This document shows, one piece after another, positions 1 through 27,192 of a stretch of 64,000 nucleotides of DNA. Under the pieces are notes generated by a model. It did not search any database and had not been told where the DNA came from. It saw only the letters and a list, made by a program, of their open reading frames with translations. Location: assembly GCA_022818135.1 (NCBI GenBank), contig JAFMSR010000005.1, positions 37,738,906 through 37,802,905 on the forward strand, given 5' to 3'. The DNA is from Saxidomus purpurata (Eukaryota; Mollusca; Bivalvia; Venerida; Veneridae). Position numbers and translations under genes: made by a program. Within the stretch, counting starts at the first letter, position 1, and every line of letters starts with the position of its first letter.

Positions 1-370
1 AACTTCAAAAATCTATATAAGATGGTCCCTTGATTTAAAATACGTTTGTAGGGAAAAAAAATTAAAATCTGCTTCTCCAAACGAACCACAAAGCCTAGAG
101 CTTAGATATTTGGTAAACAGCATTTTCTAGTAGACCTCTACCAGAAACAAAAAGCCAATGACACTATTCTGTTTGTTGATTGGAGGATGATCTGACATTT
201 TAGGTTGGTGTGACTTTTGACCCAATGACCTCAGTCTAAACTGGCGTCATATACTCTTGTGATAAGCCAACCTATTCTGTTTAAAGTAACTGTGGTCAAC
301 TGTTCCATAGTTATCAATCAAACGTTGTTCAAGACATAGCAGCATGTTTCTCTAGCCATTAACAGTAAAC
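1..370. other. Intergenic, nothing recognised
   Basis: AT-rich sequence left of the WDR70 3' end. No coding potential, RNA gene or clear repeat was seen. Confidence 0.5.
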
Positions 371-451
371 AAATAAAAATAGGCAATCACATTTTAATGA
401 ATAAAATAGGCAATCACATTTTAATGAATAAAAATAGGCAATCACATTTTA
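371..451. repeat. Short tandem repeat, three copies of about 28 bp
   Basis: Three consecutive copies of a unit containing AATAGGCAATCACATTTT, separated by AATGAATAAA-type spacers. It lies at the presumed 3' end of WDR70. Confidence 0.8.
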
Positions 452-790
452 TTTCTTCATTAAAAATATCATTAAATGTAGCTAATGAATTCCTATCACA
501 ATGTTACCATAAATCATTAAACCAAGTCTGTTTATTCTCTGCACCTCTTTCAAATTTCTTGCCTAACATCACCAGTAACGTCAGGTTTTGGACTGTTTCT
601 TTCCATTACTAGTACATACTGCTTCAACAAATTAATGACTGCAGTTCACTTAACACCAGTTATAGTTGCAACAGCTTTCTCAGCAAAAGATTTCATAGGT
701 ATGAACTGCTGCAGCTATTCAGTACCGGACTGGTTTCTATGAAACAACTGCACCTTATCCAGCAAGGTGTATGTGTCCTGAAATTTAGTG
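430..790 (-). promoter_or_regulatory. Probable 3' UTR of WDR70 with poly(A) signal
   Basis: Sequence downstream of the WDR70 stop. On the minus strand AATAAA (plus-strand tttatt at 448-453) is the first good poly(A) signal, suggesting a 3' UTR of about 350 bases. It ends inside a small tandem repeat at 371-451. The cleavage site is inferred. Confidence 0.4.
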
Positions 791-15560
<14,770 letters not shown>

Positions 15561-16525
15561 CTTTGTCGCACAAAAAAAGATAAAAGTAAAAATACATAAT
15601 ATTTGTCCTGTGGCTTTGATCATAAATACATTGTATCTATTTAATTTAAATAAATATATTTAATCTGCATATAACTCTATCCCGTGGTGACCCCCCCCCC
15701 CCCCCCCAATTAAGTCTCAAATGAATGTTAAACACACAAAAACGTGAAAAAACCTGATCTCTGTCATTTTCAAAACGAGGCCACTCTATGTCAGCCAACT
15801 GAATTTTCTTTACGCTTCGAAACCTAGTTTGGAAAGTATGATAATGTATGATTTATGCATTTATTGAAAACAAATAATTACTAAGTCTCAAATGAATGTT
15901 AAAGCAACAGTCATTAAAACAGTGTAAAACTGTAGCCTAAAACAAAAATATGGTAAAACAACATACTTTGACATTGTGACTTAATTTTTAACCCCTTGAT
16001 TCAATCTTGTCAGCTTTTCAACAAATTTGACCATTTTAAGAGGACTGTCAAAGGCTTCAATGTTTCAAGGTTTCTCCTATGCGGGGGGGGCCCCCCCCTG
16101 ACCATTTTAGGATTTAGCTTCAGGAGTGTTCCGGTTTTTTCTGAACGAGTTGACTAGTTTTGGGGCCACGAAAGAACCCACCAACATCTCTAAAGAATGG
16201 ATGATTGGTTGAAATGTATGTAATAACTTCCCGATTTATAATGCAACATTAATTTTTTAAAGATTAGGCATCAAGTCATGTTTCCTCAAGACTGACATTC
16301 TGACAAAAGTTCAAAATTATCAAACTGAAAATATAGCCTATAGAATGTCCACAAGGTTTTTCTTTGATTTGACCTGGTGACCAAGTTTATGACCAACATG
16401 ACCCAATTTCTACCTTGACCTTAAGATCATCGATACAAAGATTCTGATAAAGTCTCATGATGATTGGACTAAAAATTTAGCCTCTAGAGTGTTCACAAGG
16501 TAAGTGTGACAAGACAGACAGACGA
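15561..16525. other. Upstream of the first WDR70 exon found; degraded repeat
   Basis: No exon was recognised. From about 16000 the sequence resembles degraded bivalve short elements: it continues after the insertion at 16526-17191 and ends near 17275 with an AGCTCATCTTTGAG..ATGAGCCAAAAA terminus. It also contains a perfect G8C8 palindrome at 16083-16098. A small 5' exon of WDR70 may be hidden here. Confidence 0.4.
15691..15707. repeat. C17 homopolymer
   Basis: Run of 17 C residues upstream of the first WDR70 exon found. Its length is error-prone in most sequencing. Confidence 0.9.
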
Positions 16526-17191
16526 CAGTCAGGGGTGTAACTTGTTTAAGTTATTTTGAAATAACTTCAGTAAGTGACATTTGAAACATTTTGTTAATAA
16601 AATTACTTCGCTTTGCTGAAACAATTAACTACCTTGAAAGTTGAGGTGACAAAAATAATGGGAATTTCTGAAATGAAAATAACTTATAGTATACAGGTTA
16701 CATTTCAACATTTCAGTTTTTCTTGAATTTATTTCCTTATTACTAGCAGATTACCTCTGCAAATACCTTTAGATAAGAGAAAGAAATGCAGGTTCTTTCT
16801 TTATAGCTGATAGTAATGACTTTTCAAATAGACATAATGGATTAATTGCCAAAATTGTCTTAGAGATGACCTGAAGAATGTCCTACTTCAAAGCCCTTGC
16901 ATAAGAAGGTTTTGTTGTGGCGTAACAGATTTTATTTCCTGATCTTAAAGTTCAATGATCAAAGAAATAGAACAAAATTGTATAAGGCCTAACTCCCCAG
17001 AAAATTTGTATTCTTGTGGAAAAATGATGTTAAATCTTTGTACTATTTGAACGAAAATAACTTGAATGAGTTATTCTGACTGAAAAATAACTAATTAAAT
17101 AAATAAGTTATTTTAGTGAGTGATGAGTAAAAGATAAATATAACGTGTAGAAATTATTCAAAATAACTTAAACAAGTAACACCCCTGACTG
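16526..17191. mobile_element. hAT-like MITE with 5-bp target duplication
   Basis: Inverted ends CAGTCAGGGGTG / CACCCCTGACTG, extended by ACTTGTTTAAGTTATTTTGA on both sides with one or two differences. They are flanked by the direct repeat GACGA (16521-16525 and 17192-17196). Length is 666 bp with no transposase. The CAG ends suggest hAT. A 5-bp duplication is shorter than the usual 8, so the superfamily is tentative. It is nested in an older short repeat. Confidence 0.75.
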
Positions 17192-17557
17192 GACGATGGA
17201 CAACAGACAGATGACAGGCATCTGGCCATCACAATAGCTCATCTTTGAGCACTTCCCTCTCACATGAGCCAAAAACATCAAATTTAATGTCTACTAAGAA
17301 TTTTGCCCTACACTTTTGTCCAATGTATAAACAAAATTAAATTCTACCCCTCTATTTCAATGCCATAAACTTCTGACAGGTCATTCTATGTATCACTTTA
17401 CCTTACTGTTTCAATTTAGTTTTCAAAGATTTCTTAAATCAAGTAGGATATTTTTCTGTAAGACAAGTGACCATCTGGGCAGGGTCAATTTGACATGGGG
17501 GTCCTGATTTAAACAATCTTAATGTTATTTAAGTTAATGAATCGCTTTTCAAAGTAA

Positions 17558-17630
17558 AAGAGACCAGCTCTTGTTAGAGTGTCTGTTTTGCAGGCAGAAG
17601 GTCTTGGGTTCGAATCATACACTGGGTAGA
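17558..17630 (+). mobile_element. tRNA-like sequence, probable SINE head
   Basis: Box-B-like GGTTCGAATCA preceded by a possible anticodon arm (TCTGT/GCAGA stem, loop TTTGCAG with TGC at the anticodon position) and a degenerate GCTCTTGTTAGAG D-arm. No acceptor stem pairs convincingly, so this is more likely a SINE relic than a tRNA gene. Confidence 0.45.
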
Positions 17631-18607
17631 TGGTTATTTTAAACAGATTTAGAACATGTAGTATGCTGGTTGGCCCAGTTTTTGTGGTGATTAGAACCCT
17701 TTATAACACTACGGAGTACAATAATTTAAACAAAGAAATAACCAAGGTCAAAATATAAACAAGAACATCTCACAAATTTTAACATACGACTTTCTTTATT
17801 TATGCTGATTGTCAAATTGTTTACACAGCTTCCAAAATATAAAGTGTGATAACCTTTGATGTCACAGGAATATGTGCACCAGAATTTGTGGGTCGACCAG
17901 AAAGTTACATTGCAACAGAAGTGTCCCGCATGATATTTCAGAATCTCGTTTCAAATTATATTTTTATATCTTATGAATCAATACCAGTTGTTTATATATA
18001 AACAAACAGTTAACTATTCTTCCAGTAACATTTTTAAAAACGCAATCATTTCAATAATAATTAAAATGTTCAGACTCGCTTTGGGAGTACCTGAAGCAAC
18101 ACTTAAGGTATAAGAACACCAAATTTTTGTTACGGACATCAACGGAAAACATCAACTGGAACATATTTATAGTTTGGTTTTACTTCAGTGGTTTTATTTA
18201 ATGTTAGCAATGGGGACAGAAAAAACTGTCTAAATACCACGAATTCTGGACCTACCACGAATACTGGGCCTAACACCATAAAAGTTATACGTCGCGGAAA
18301 CTAATGATATTTAAGTTTTAGAGTAAGAATGTACCTTTTAGTGTCCTTACTAGAAGGCGTTTTAATTTGGCTATTATAACAATTTATGGAAAGAGAAAAA
18401 TCTCGAAAATAAGGCGAGACAAACGTGTTGGAGACGAAAATATTTCTTAACGTTCGATCATGGTTAAACAACGCTTGTTCTTGTCAAGTAGACGCTTGGG
18501 TAAATGACGGAAAGTGAATTGTTAAATTCCACAAGGTTACATACCGAAAAGATGTATGGAGCGGATCAGAGGTCCAGTTGTAACGCGCTGTAGGGATCGC
18601 AAGTTCG

Positions 18608-18923
18608 TTACCCCACTCCTCCACTAACACAGCTAATGGTCTTTCGGACGAGACCTAAAAACCGAGGTCCCATGTATCGATGCTGTACACCGGGCATGTT
18701 AAAGAACCTGGGGTGTCTCTGGAACGCATTCTCGTCATCCAAAGCATTCATTTCATAATTTCGTTTAAGTTTTTCTGAAAGGTTGGCAAACCACTGCTGT
18801 ATGAGGATGCTGGAACGGGACATGTTCTGTATCTTGCACCATCCCCCGAAACCTACAATAACTAAATCCTTGTGGGGGGCGTTGGTCATATGGATTATCT
18901 GGTATCTAGTGTTTCCTGCAGGA
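18608..18923 (-). CDS. Possible exon or gene fragment of unknown function
   Basis: An open minus-strand frame follows a good acceptor (TTTCTGATCCTGCAG, ending at 18924). It encodes about 105 residues of normal, non-repetitive composition, including PHKDLVIVGFGGWCKIQNMS, NALDDENAFQRHPRFF and MPGVQHRYMG. The frame closes at a TAA right after GGAGTGG; GGGTAACG could be either a stop or a splice donor. I do not recognise the protein. It lies about 3 kb upstream of WDR70 on the same strand. It could be an unannotated gene, a retropseudogene or transposon coding sequence. Confidence 0.35.
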
Positions 18924-19209
18924 TCAGAAAGGGGCATGGCGTTTTTGTCTGAAAAGGGCACATCTGACGCGCGGCTGTGTTTAAAAAGGGCACTTTTGTT
19001 TTCTCATGTACATAAGGGCGCGATCACTTTGTCATGTATATATATTGTTCTTTCTTTACACTTGTAACTGCATGTAATTAAAGCCTTGTTTATATGACAT
19101 AATCTGGCTTAATTTATTTCCATTGGGCTTAGGAATTTCTAGATCCTGAGGAGAGGGCCTCAAAACAAAATGTAAATCAGATTGGCCTCTTCCCCTCACC
19201 TCCTTTGAG

Positions 19210-19232
19210 TTTTTTTTTTTTTTTTTTTTTTT
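19210..19232. repeat. T23 homopolymer
   Basis: Uninterrupted run of T in intergenic sequence. Confidence 0.85.
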
Positions 19233-19969
19233 CTAGAGAAGTATTTTTTAATAATACTGCATGTATACATGTAGATTATGATACACCCATGTCTCCCACC
19301 TTTTCGAGTTTGTTATGTTAGACCAATTTTAAACGGTTTTGTGTATTTGTCTCTGTTTATCACATATTTTCGCGATCCCATTATCGCCGATTTTCGGCCA
19401 TTTATTTTGACTTTTTACCGACTTTATCACTGTTTCGATGATAACAATTGTCATCCGCCGACGGTACGATGAACATTTAATTTAAAATAAAATTATTCAA
19501 AATCATAACATGGAAACCTCTTGAGAAAACAGTGTTACTTATAACCAAGCATATCCTGAACAATAAACGACCCACCAATGCTTTCCTTCTCTTCTAAATT
19601 ATATGCATTTACGGAAGGTAAGATTATAGAAGAAAAAAAACAAATAACGAGTCGGTCATATAATTATGTACAGGCAATTATAGAATAATGATTAAAAAAA
19701 AAATGAAAAGAAAAATATACTGATAATTTTCAATTTAGCGGGAAAACAGAAAAACACGTGTTGTAAACTAAACAATTCATAAGTGTCGTCATTAAATGAA
19801 GTTTTCACACTCTAACTATACTTTTTTGTACCATGACCAACAGATTAATTTTAATTTGCCTCTAGCGAATCAAACATATTGATCAGCATCGTTTTCACTG
19901 GACGCGGGACGCTGTGATTGACACGTAATATTCAATATAGAAGTTCATGTAGGCGGATCTAACGTGACT

Positions 19970-20070
19970 ATTATTATCGAGAGGCGGAGCAAACATCTGC
20001 CGACTCCGTTTCGGATTATCGATTTAATTCGGCGGACATGGTGTGTATTAGACGACGTGTTGACACTTTT
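19970..20070 (+). repeat. GGCGGAGC repeat, copy 1 (about 100 bp)
   Basis: Unit running from ATTATTATCGAGAGGCGGAG to GACGTGTTGACACTTTT. An almost identical copy lies at 20479-20579 (one clear difference, AAAC versus CACAC context), with partial copies near 20589-20630 and 20672-20760. Confidence 0.85.
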
Positions 20071-20478
20071 CTGATTTTCTGATACTGCTAGAGAAGAACG
20101 GATTTGTAAATTTTGTACATGTAATAGGATAGAATCAGAATATCACTTTTTATTGTGCTGTCCATTCTACTCTAATATAAGAAATCATTTTTTGGGAAAT
20201 ACATCATGGCCTAATATGCACATCTTTGTATCATTGTTAACATCTAAAAAGAAAAAGACAATCATAAATGTAGCAAAATATTTAAATGTAGCTCTGAAAA
20301 AAAAGGACGGAAACTCTTGTAAATCTACCTGCTTCTTAGAGCAAATTAATTTGATCATGTTTATATATGCATATTTGTAATTGTACTATTTGGTGTTTGG
20401 CCGTATTCATCTTATTCACATGTTAAGTGGCCAAAGGCAAGTACTTGCCGATTTGCTGAATAAAAAACTGAAAACTGA
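20071..20478 (+). pseudogene. LINE 3' end: C-terminal cysteine motif and tail
   Basis: The plus frame reads ERICKFCTCNRIESEYHFLL then CCPFY, the C-x2-C..H..C pattern of the C-terminus of many non-LTR retrotransposon ORFs. A KYLNVALKKK-type end and stop at about 20380 follow. The tail to 20478 ends GCTGAATAAAAAACTGAAAA. Only the 3' part inserted, as is usual for truncated LINE copies. Confidence 0.7.
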
Positions 20479-20579
20479 TTATTATCGAGAGGCGGAGCAC
20501 ACATCTGCCGACTCCGTTTCGGATTATCGATTTAATTCGGCGGACATGGTGTGTATTAGACGACGTGTTGACACTTTTA
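20479..20579 (+). repeat. GGCGGAGC repeat, copy 2
   Basis: Near-identical to 19970-20070. The two copies bracket a LINE 3' end exactly, so they may be a very long target duplication or members of a pre-existing tandem array. Confidence 0.85.
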
Positions 20580-20588
20580 TTTTAAGGA

Positions 20589-20760
20589 TTGTCGAGAGGC
20601 GGAGCACACGCGGGTCGTACCGACTATGCCTCGAACGAGGATGGTGGACCCAATAAGCACAATTACATACATATAGAGGCGGAGCACACGTCTGCCGACT
20701 GTTTAGGATTATCGATTTAATTCGGCGGACACGTGCGTGTATTGAGGGCGTGCAGGCAGT
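20589..20760 (+). repeat. GGCGGAGC repeat, partial copies 3 and 4
   Basis: A short copy (GTCGAGAGGCGGAGCACACG) near 20589-20630 and a longer diverged copy near 20672-20760 that retains TCTGCCGACT and GGATTATCGATTTAATTCGG. Confidence 0.75.
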
Positions 20761-20784
20761 TTCATTTTTAGTAAAACAGGCGCG

Positions 20785-21396
20785 GTGGTGGTAAGGGCCT
20801 TTGATCGAGGCAGGATGGCGCATGGCCGGCCATCAAAAGGGCAGGACGGCGCTGCGCCATCCAAAAACGGTCTAGCGGAAACACTAGGTATCAATGATAA
20901 AACTCTAAAATACATACAAAGTATCGCCAGTTCCCAGAAAGTCGAAACTTTTAACACAAGCTTGAAAATGGCACAAACTCGTATTGGCACATGTATAAAT
21001 ATTTTTAAGCGTTTAAAAAATGAAGTGTCCGGGCTAGCTGTAACTTTGCCATGTGTTAAGGGATTTTCAAATCTTATGGCCAAGTTTTATAGTGAGAACT
21101 TCTAATTTTTGTAAAAGATGTCAAAGCTATTTTGTTAATACATCATGTGAACATATCATTTTAGAATGTGTGTATACAAATCGTAAAAGAATGTGTTTGG
21201 TTATCGATCTTTAATTATTGTGCGGTAAAACAGTTATACTGATATTTTCTTGTCACTTGATGGTAAACGTAAAATAATTGGTCTGTTAAGAGGTTTTAGA
21301 AATATATAGATAATAATGAGTTCAATCATGGTGTACTGAAATCTATTGTACCTTCTTTGAGCAAACTTTGGGATCACTTTTATTCAACAGAGTAGA
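20785..21396 (+). pseudogene. Second LINE 3' fragment, frameshifted
   Basis: A frame from about 20860 encodes a helical stretch with ..RIGTCINIFKRLKNEVSGLA. After a frameshift near 21100 the sequence NFCKRCQSYFVNTSCEHIIL gives the C-x2-C..C-E-H..C knuckle seen at LINE C-termini. The signal continues with DGKRKIIGLLRGFRN near 21260 and SLSKLWDHFY to a stop near 21396. It belongs to a different family from the fragment at 20071. Confidence 0.55.
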
Positions 21397-22691
21397 ATGT
21401 AATGTACATTCATAATTCATATTTATACGTGTGTTTCTTGTGCAAATGTGCCGCAGTTATATGTTTCTCTCCTTGGCTTTCGCTTTCTTCTAAGGATATC
21501 AAATATGTACAAGTATAACTTCTTCCTATCATTAATTCTTTCATAATTTGAAAGATTTATAAAGATTTAGGAAGTAATTAATGAAATTTTATATTCACAC
21601 CACTAGAAGCGTGACTTCTCATTTGTTGTTTTTTTTTCGGCATACGGCAGGGGCGGGGGGAACTTTCGATGTCTGTAAGTGAATTGTTTCGTTTATAACT
21701 GTTTTCTATATGCACTTATTTGCAAATATATTATATGTACTTTTCTTTTTCTTTGATTGTAAAATTGCTCGGCGCGCCAATTAAGCGGAAATAAAATTCA
21801 GACAAAACAAACATTAAAGGTCAAGGTCACTCTTTGAGGTAAAAGATAATGGAATCCTAAATATATTCTAGGGAACGAGTACCGAATTTGATACTCGAGT
21901 ACTCGGTCTTTCTTCCAATCGAATACTCGGAAACGATCATTCACATCAAATAATACAGACTAGATGTACACTGTATCTTTGTTTTGATTTCAGGTATTCA
22001 CTCTATTTCACTGTCCGAATATGGGTGTATGTAATAAGGTTTATAAAAATTAGCAGCATATAATTAAATCAAACTCAGTAAAACGGCAGAAAAAAAATCA
22101 ATTTTATTTTTGTTTTGTCCTAAAAAAGTATGAGTTTATTAGAAAATCCACCGATACAAATGTACTAGAAAAATGGAACACCAGTGCTAAGGAGATTATT
22201 TTAAGATATGGTAACAGTGGCATCAAAGAAGTCCCCTATATGAGGAGGTACGATCGTGACCCCAGGGGATAAAGTATCGTGCACAAGTACGTTGAAGGCC
22301 AAGGTCACAGACGGTGACACCACTTCCGGGGTATTCGTTAGCCTATTTAGTGATAGCACTTGTTAGAAGATATGTTTGATTGGTGAACCCTTAGTAGAGT
22401 GGACTGCAAGTGTGTTGGATGGTTAAGCCCAAAGCCACTTACCTGTGTTCAACATGAATACCAGCTGTTTCACCACTCCGGAAAATAAGATAATTAACTC
22501 TCCTAACTTCCTAACTGAATATAGTGGTTGTGTTTCTAAGAAGGAATAGAAATTATTTAATTACATCTCAAGTTTTTAGAAGAATTTTATGACATTAATA
22601 TTGCCATTAATTAATTTCACCAATTCAACACATTCTTGTCTATTCCTTTAACTGTCCCCATTTATTATCACATTTTTTTACTTTTAACATA
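21397..22691. other. Intergenic, no gene seen
   Basis: AT-rich. Contains AAGGTCAAGGTCACTCTTTG-type fragments near 21815-21860 that resemble inner units of family B. No coding region or complete element was recognised. Confidence 0.45.
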
Positions 22692-23746
22692 TTTTTATGC
22701 CCCCGGAGGGTGGCATATTAAAATCGCACGTCTGTTTGTCTGTCCGTCCTTACATTTTTTCGTGTCCGGGCTGTTACTTTGTCATGCATTGAAAGTTTTT
22801 TAAATAACTTGGCACAAATGTTCAGCACATCAAGACAGTGTGTCACGTGCAAGACCCATGTCCCTACCTAGCTCAAAGGACAAGGTCACACTTAGAGTTT
22901 GAAGGTAATGGAATCCTCTATATATGCACACATTCGTGTCCGGACTGTGACTGTGACATGCATTGAAGGATTTTAAATAACTTGGCACAAATGTCTAGCA
23001 CATCAAGACGACGTGTCGCGGGCAAAAGCCACGTCCCTACCTGAAAGGTAAAGGTCACACTTTGAAGGTAATCGAATCCTGTATGCACACGTTCGTGTCC
23101 GGACTGTGACTTTGACATGCATTGAAGGATTTTAAAATAACTTGGCACAAGTGTCTAGCACATCAAGACGACGTGTCGCGGGCAAAAGCCACGTCCTTAC
23201 CTGAAAGGTAAAGGTCACACTTAGAGTTTGAAGGTAATTGAATCCTGTATGCACACATTCGTGTCCGGACTGTCGCGTGCAAGAGCCACGTCTCTACCTC
23301 AAAGGTCTGATTTGATTTGAAGCAAATTTTATAAAGGTCCGTCCATAAGAGCAATTATATAAGCTTGTATTTGTGGATGAGACCTTGGCATGTCTCCCAC
23401 CATGCCTATACCTATCAAAATTGTTTTTCTGCGTCCAAAATAGGAGAGATTTACCTGGCTGCAATTTCCAGCCAGTTTCAGCCAAAGAGTGAATTTGATT
23501 GGTTGCTAAAAAGTAGGTCTATCACGGCGACCAATGAGATCTATGATGTGATTGACCTAGTTACCTCAAAGGTCAAGGTCACACTTAGTGTTTAAAAGTA
23601 ATGGAATACTGTTGGCATGATAACTCTGTCATGCATGGAAGGATTTTAAAATTACATGGCACAATTATTGAGTACATGGAGAGGACACAGACTGCGAGAC
23701 ACCTCGTTCGGGGGCATTTGCCACTTGTGAGGGACAGCTTTTGTTT
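22692..23746 (-). mobile_element. Family-B short element, reversed copy with insertion
   Basis: Starts TTTTTATGCCCCCGGAGGG and ends GTTCGGGGGCATTTGCCACT..GGGACAGCTTTTGTTT, the reverse complement of the ACAAGAGCTGTCCC..TGCCCCC head. Inner units, each with GTCCGGACTGTGAC and a CATTGAAGGATTTTAA block, repeat at about 170-180 bp. Unrelated sequence interrupts it at roughly 23310-23560. Confidence 0.7.
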
Positions 23747-24409
23747 TCTGTTTCTCTTGATGTTTGATGTCTTCAATCAACCATAAGAATGAAGGAAGAA
23801 CAATAGCATATTGCACACATAATCAATATTTTAGCAATGGGAGGTGAAATGACTAGGGGTGAAACGTCTAGGGGGTGAAAAGGGGGTAAATCTTTGTCAC
23901 AGACAAGAAATGGACATCAAAGATTTACTGAAACTTCCACAAAGATGCTACTTTAGTTATACGGGCTCACCGAACTGCACTTAATGGATGCGAGACAAAA
24001 GCCATAGCCACCTGCTTCTGAATAGAATGCTGCCAGATTTTACAATTCATACATGAAGTAACCAGTCTAATCATGTGATCATCAGTCCTTGCAAATGTTC
24101 GATTTGCTGAAAGTGAAAAACACTTTTTTTATAGACAAACTGTTTTTGAAACACACATAAAGGTGAAAGAATGATGGTAATATGTCAATTCCATCCATGA
24201 ATTCAAAACTTAATGCTGGACACAGATGTATAAATTTTAAAAGGAGGAACGTAGCTCGGACCCAAACACTGCATCTTAGTTAAAATAGCCTTATGGTCAA
24301 AGGGCTATATGGGTCCAAGCTACTTTTCTTCCATCTTTGAGTACAATTACACCATAATATTTTTGGGGATAGCAAATATTCAGCAACATAAATAACAGAA
24401 GGAAAGACT

Positions 24410-27192
24410 ATTTTTTAGAATTCTTTATTTTTATAATATACAATACATTAAACAATCTCTCTAAATCAACCAAACCAAATGGGAACCAAATAAAAAGAAT
24501 GGCAGTAAGACAGCTTAAAATTTAAGAGTAACAGAGATAATGTTATTTAAGATTAATGATAGGTAAAAGCTCTATCAATGTGTAACAACAAAAATACATG
24601 TTATTATATTTTCTTAAATATGGTTAACCACTGGTTTTGATTAAAAGCGTAGTATTAAGCTGCCTTTGAAGGTTATAATACCAATTTTAGGGTAGAATTT
24701 CAATGATGTGTTGTAACCAATGACACACATGAAACTTCACTGCAGAATTCTGAAAAAAAAAACTTTATGCACATGACAAGTTTGTGATATGTTCATGAAT
24801 ACCTGTCCAAAAGTCAGTATTATTTCTGTAACTGTTTACTACATCCATGTATCTCTATTGGGTTTAAAGTTAGCTTTTACCCACTCTCTTCAAATAAAGC
24901 AGATAGTTGTTTTAAAGCATGACTGTCTCAATATAAAACATTTTGGTGCAAACATCATTATAAATACGTCTTTTACTTTCTGTGAAGCAGTATTACTAGT
25001 ATGATTATGAAAGAAAAAGTTTTGGTCCGTTAAACACCCCATAAAGATTGAACTGATGTTAAAATGTCTGCACAATTATAACCAATAAAACAAAACGACA
25101 AATTTACAGGACTATTATAACTCAAACAAATAATAATTATAAATAAACTATAATTTTACAGTAAAACGAGTAACAATTATACTATATTCATCTACTACTA
25201 ATCACACATCTACAGTCAACCTTGTTTACACTGTCGCCTAATAAATTAATGTCTTAAATGCATGCCAGATGAATAAATTTTAGACATTTTTACTACAAAC
25301 ATGAACTAACTGGACTAAAGCTAGTTTAATGTTAGTAGTTCACCTTTCTGGAGCTTCTGTCTACATCTAAGGTCTAAAGGCGACGACAGCTGGAACAAGT
25401 TTAACTATATTCTGCATATGGTAAGAAAACCAATGGTTTAGATATTGCACAGATTTTGTAATATTACTTGTCACTGAAACAAACACACCTTCTGTAACAG
25501 AAACATACCAAATGAGATACTTATTTATAATTGTTTCAGTATGTTTTGTAACAGAAAGTAATATGCTACAAATAGTCAAAACTGTCCAACTAGTTTTGTG
25601 GTAATGATCAGTCAAATTTAAAAAAAAAAATGCAGAGTGCTTCTTATGAAGTGAAGGAAAATTGTCACTGAAAACAAAAAGACTTTTCGACCTATTCAGT
25701 ATGGTTTGAATTTTTCAATTATGAAAAAAATAATTGAACTACCTGTCTCAATGCCAAGTAATATAACTCAAATGCTCATCATCATTGAATGCATGCTTTA
25801 TCAAGTAAAACATCAGCCTCAGAAGAAAAATGTATTCTTCCCCACAATATACCCAATATTTTGGCATAAAATCAAACTGAAAAATTGTCTCTTTTTTTCT
25901 CTCTAAAGACTGTCATACTTAACAGGTTAATGCAAATGGGTTTATACACCAAATGGGAAATCAGCTGCATGTTATGTAAGAACTATATTTGAATTTTGCA
26001 TAACAAAAACATCAGTATCTTTGTTGCTGTATTTGTTTTCTTATGCACACAAATTGCTTGTAAATGAGTAAACTTTTGTTTTATTTAATGACCTGAGATG
26101 TTGGTCTAGGGTCTTCAATGGTATGGAAAAGTTGAACTTGTCAATATATGCCAGTAATATTTACACCTTCAGGGGATCATTGTGGTCACACAGATTTAGG
26201 GCCCCCTTTTCTCTGTCTTTGTATTTTCATGCTGATCCAATTAAAACTTTAGTTCTGGTATTGATTAAATTTTTTATCTCTTCACAGTAAATGAACAGTA
26301 GCAAAAAATGTAAAATATATTTTGTTTTGTAAAATCTGACAATGCACAAGTTAAACATATACAAAAGAACTTCAAAAGGTGGGTCCCAAACCCAATTAAA
26401 AAGAGATCAATATTAAATACTAAACACATTTTAACATATCAAAAGTGCTGTTTAAAAAACATTCTGTCTAAAAGTTGCCAGGTACAATGGAATTAAATTA
26501 AACCCCATAAAAAGTGCCCATACACAGCCTTCAATATTTTGATAAATATCTTTTAAGAATTGTACATTTAAGATATTTTACTGATTTTCTGAGTGATAAA
26601 ACTGTCCAAACATAACAATATTTTTAGCCAAGCCAAATAGATAACAGTACTATTTGCATGTAAAACAATACAGAATGGAGACAAAGCCTTGTGTACTCTG
26701 AGATATGAATGCGTTGACATTTACTCTGCATTTTGCAGACAGTACAGATGTAATTGAAATAGAACTTTCACAAATACTTTAAAAGAAAAGAAAATTCACC
26801 AAACAAATGCAGTGTCTTATTTCTCAAATGACAAAAATTGAAGATGCTATAAAAACAAAACAAAGTCTCGGCTGCATTCCTTGCACTTTCAAAAATATAA
26901 ATAGACAGGTTTACCAAATACAGACATTTACATGTAAATCATTAACTTAAGACTAAGAAAGCAAACATGCACTTCCATATACCTTCAAATACCATATACA
27001 CCCTATAAAAATGTAGCATAATTATGTAAAAACGACACCAGAAAAAAATTCCACTTGCTTCCTAACCCTAGAAACAGTCACTCAACAAGAATCAAATTGG
27101 CAAAAGTAATGAACAATTTTGTGGCAACTGGGTGAACTGTTTTTTTTTTCTGTTGTGTGTAAATCTGGCTGATGGTGTATATGATCCTGGTA
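24410..27192 (-). promoter_or_regulatory. Probable long 3' UTR of FZR1
   Basis: About 2.8 kb downstream of the FZR1 stop with no exon, transposon or tandem repeat, unlike its surroundings. A minus-strand AATAAA (plus tttatt at 24424-24429) gives a plausible poly(A) signal. The extent is inferred from composition and absence of elements. Confidence 0.45.

Noticed and set aside
17558..17630. Functional tRNA-Ala gene
   Set aside because: Box B and an anticodon arm are present but the acceptor stem and D-arm do not pair; a SINE relic is more likely.
20524..21083. Minus-strand frames opposite the GGCGGAGC repeats and LINE fragment
   Set aside because: Shadows of the repeat array and of the plus-strand LINE signal.
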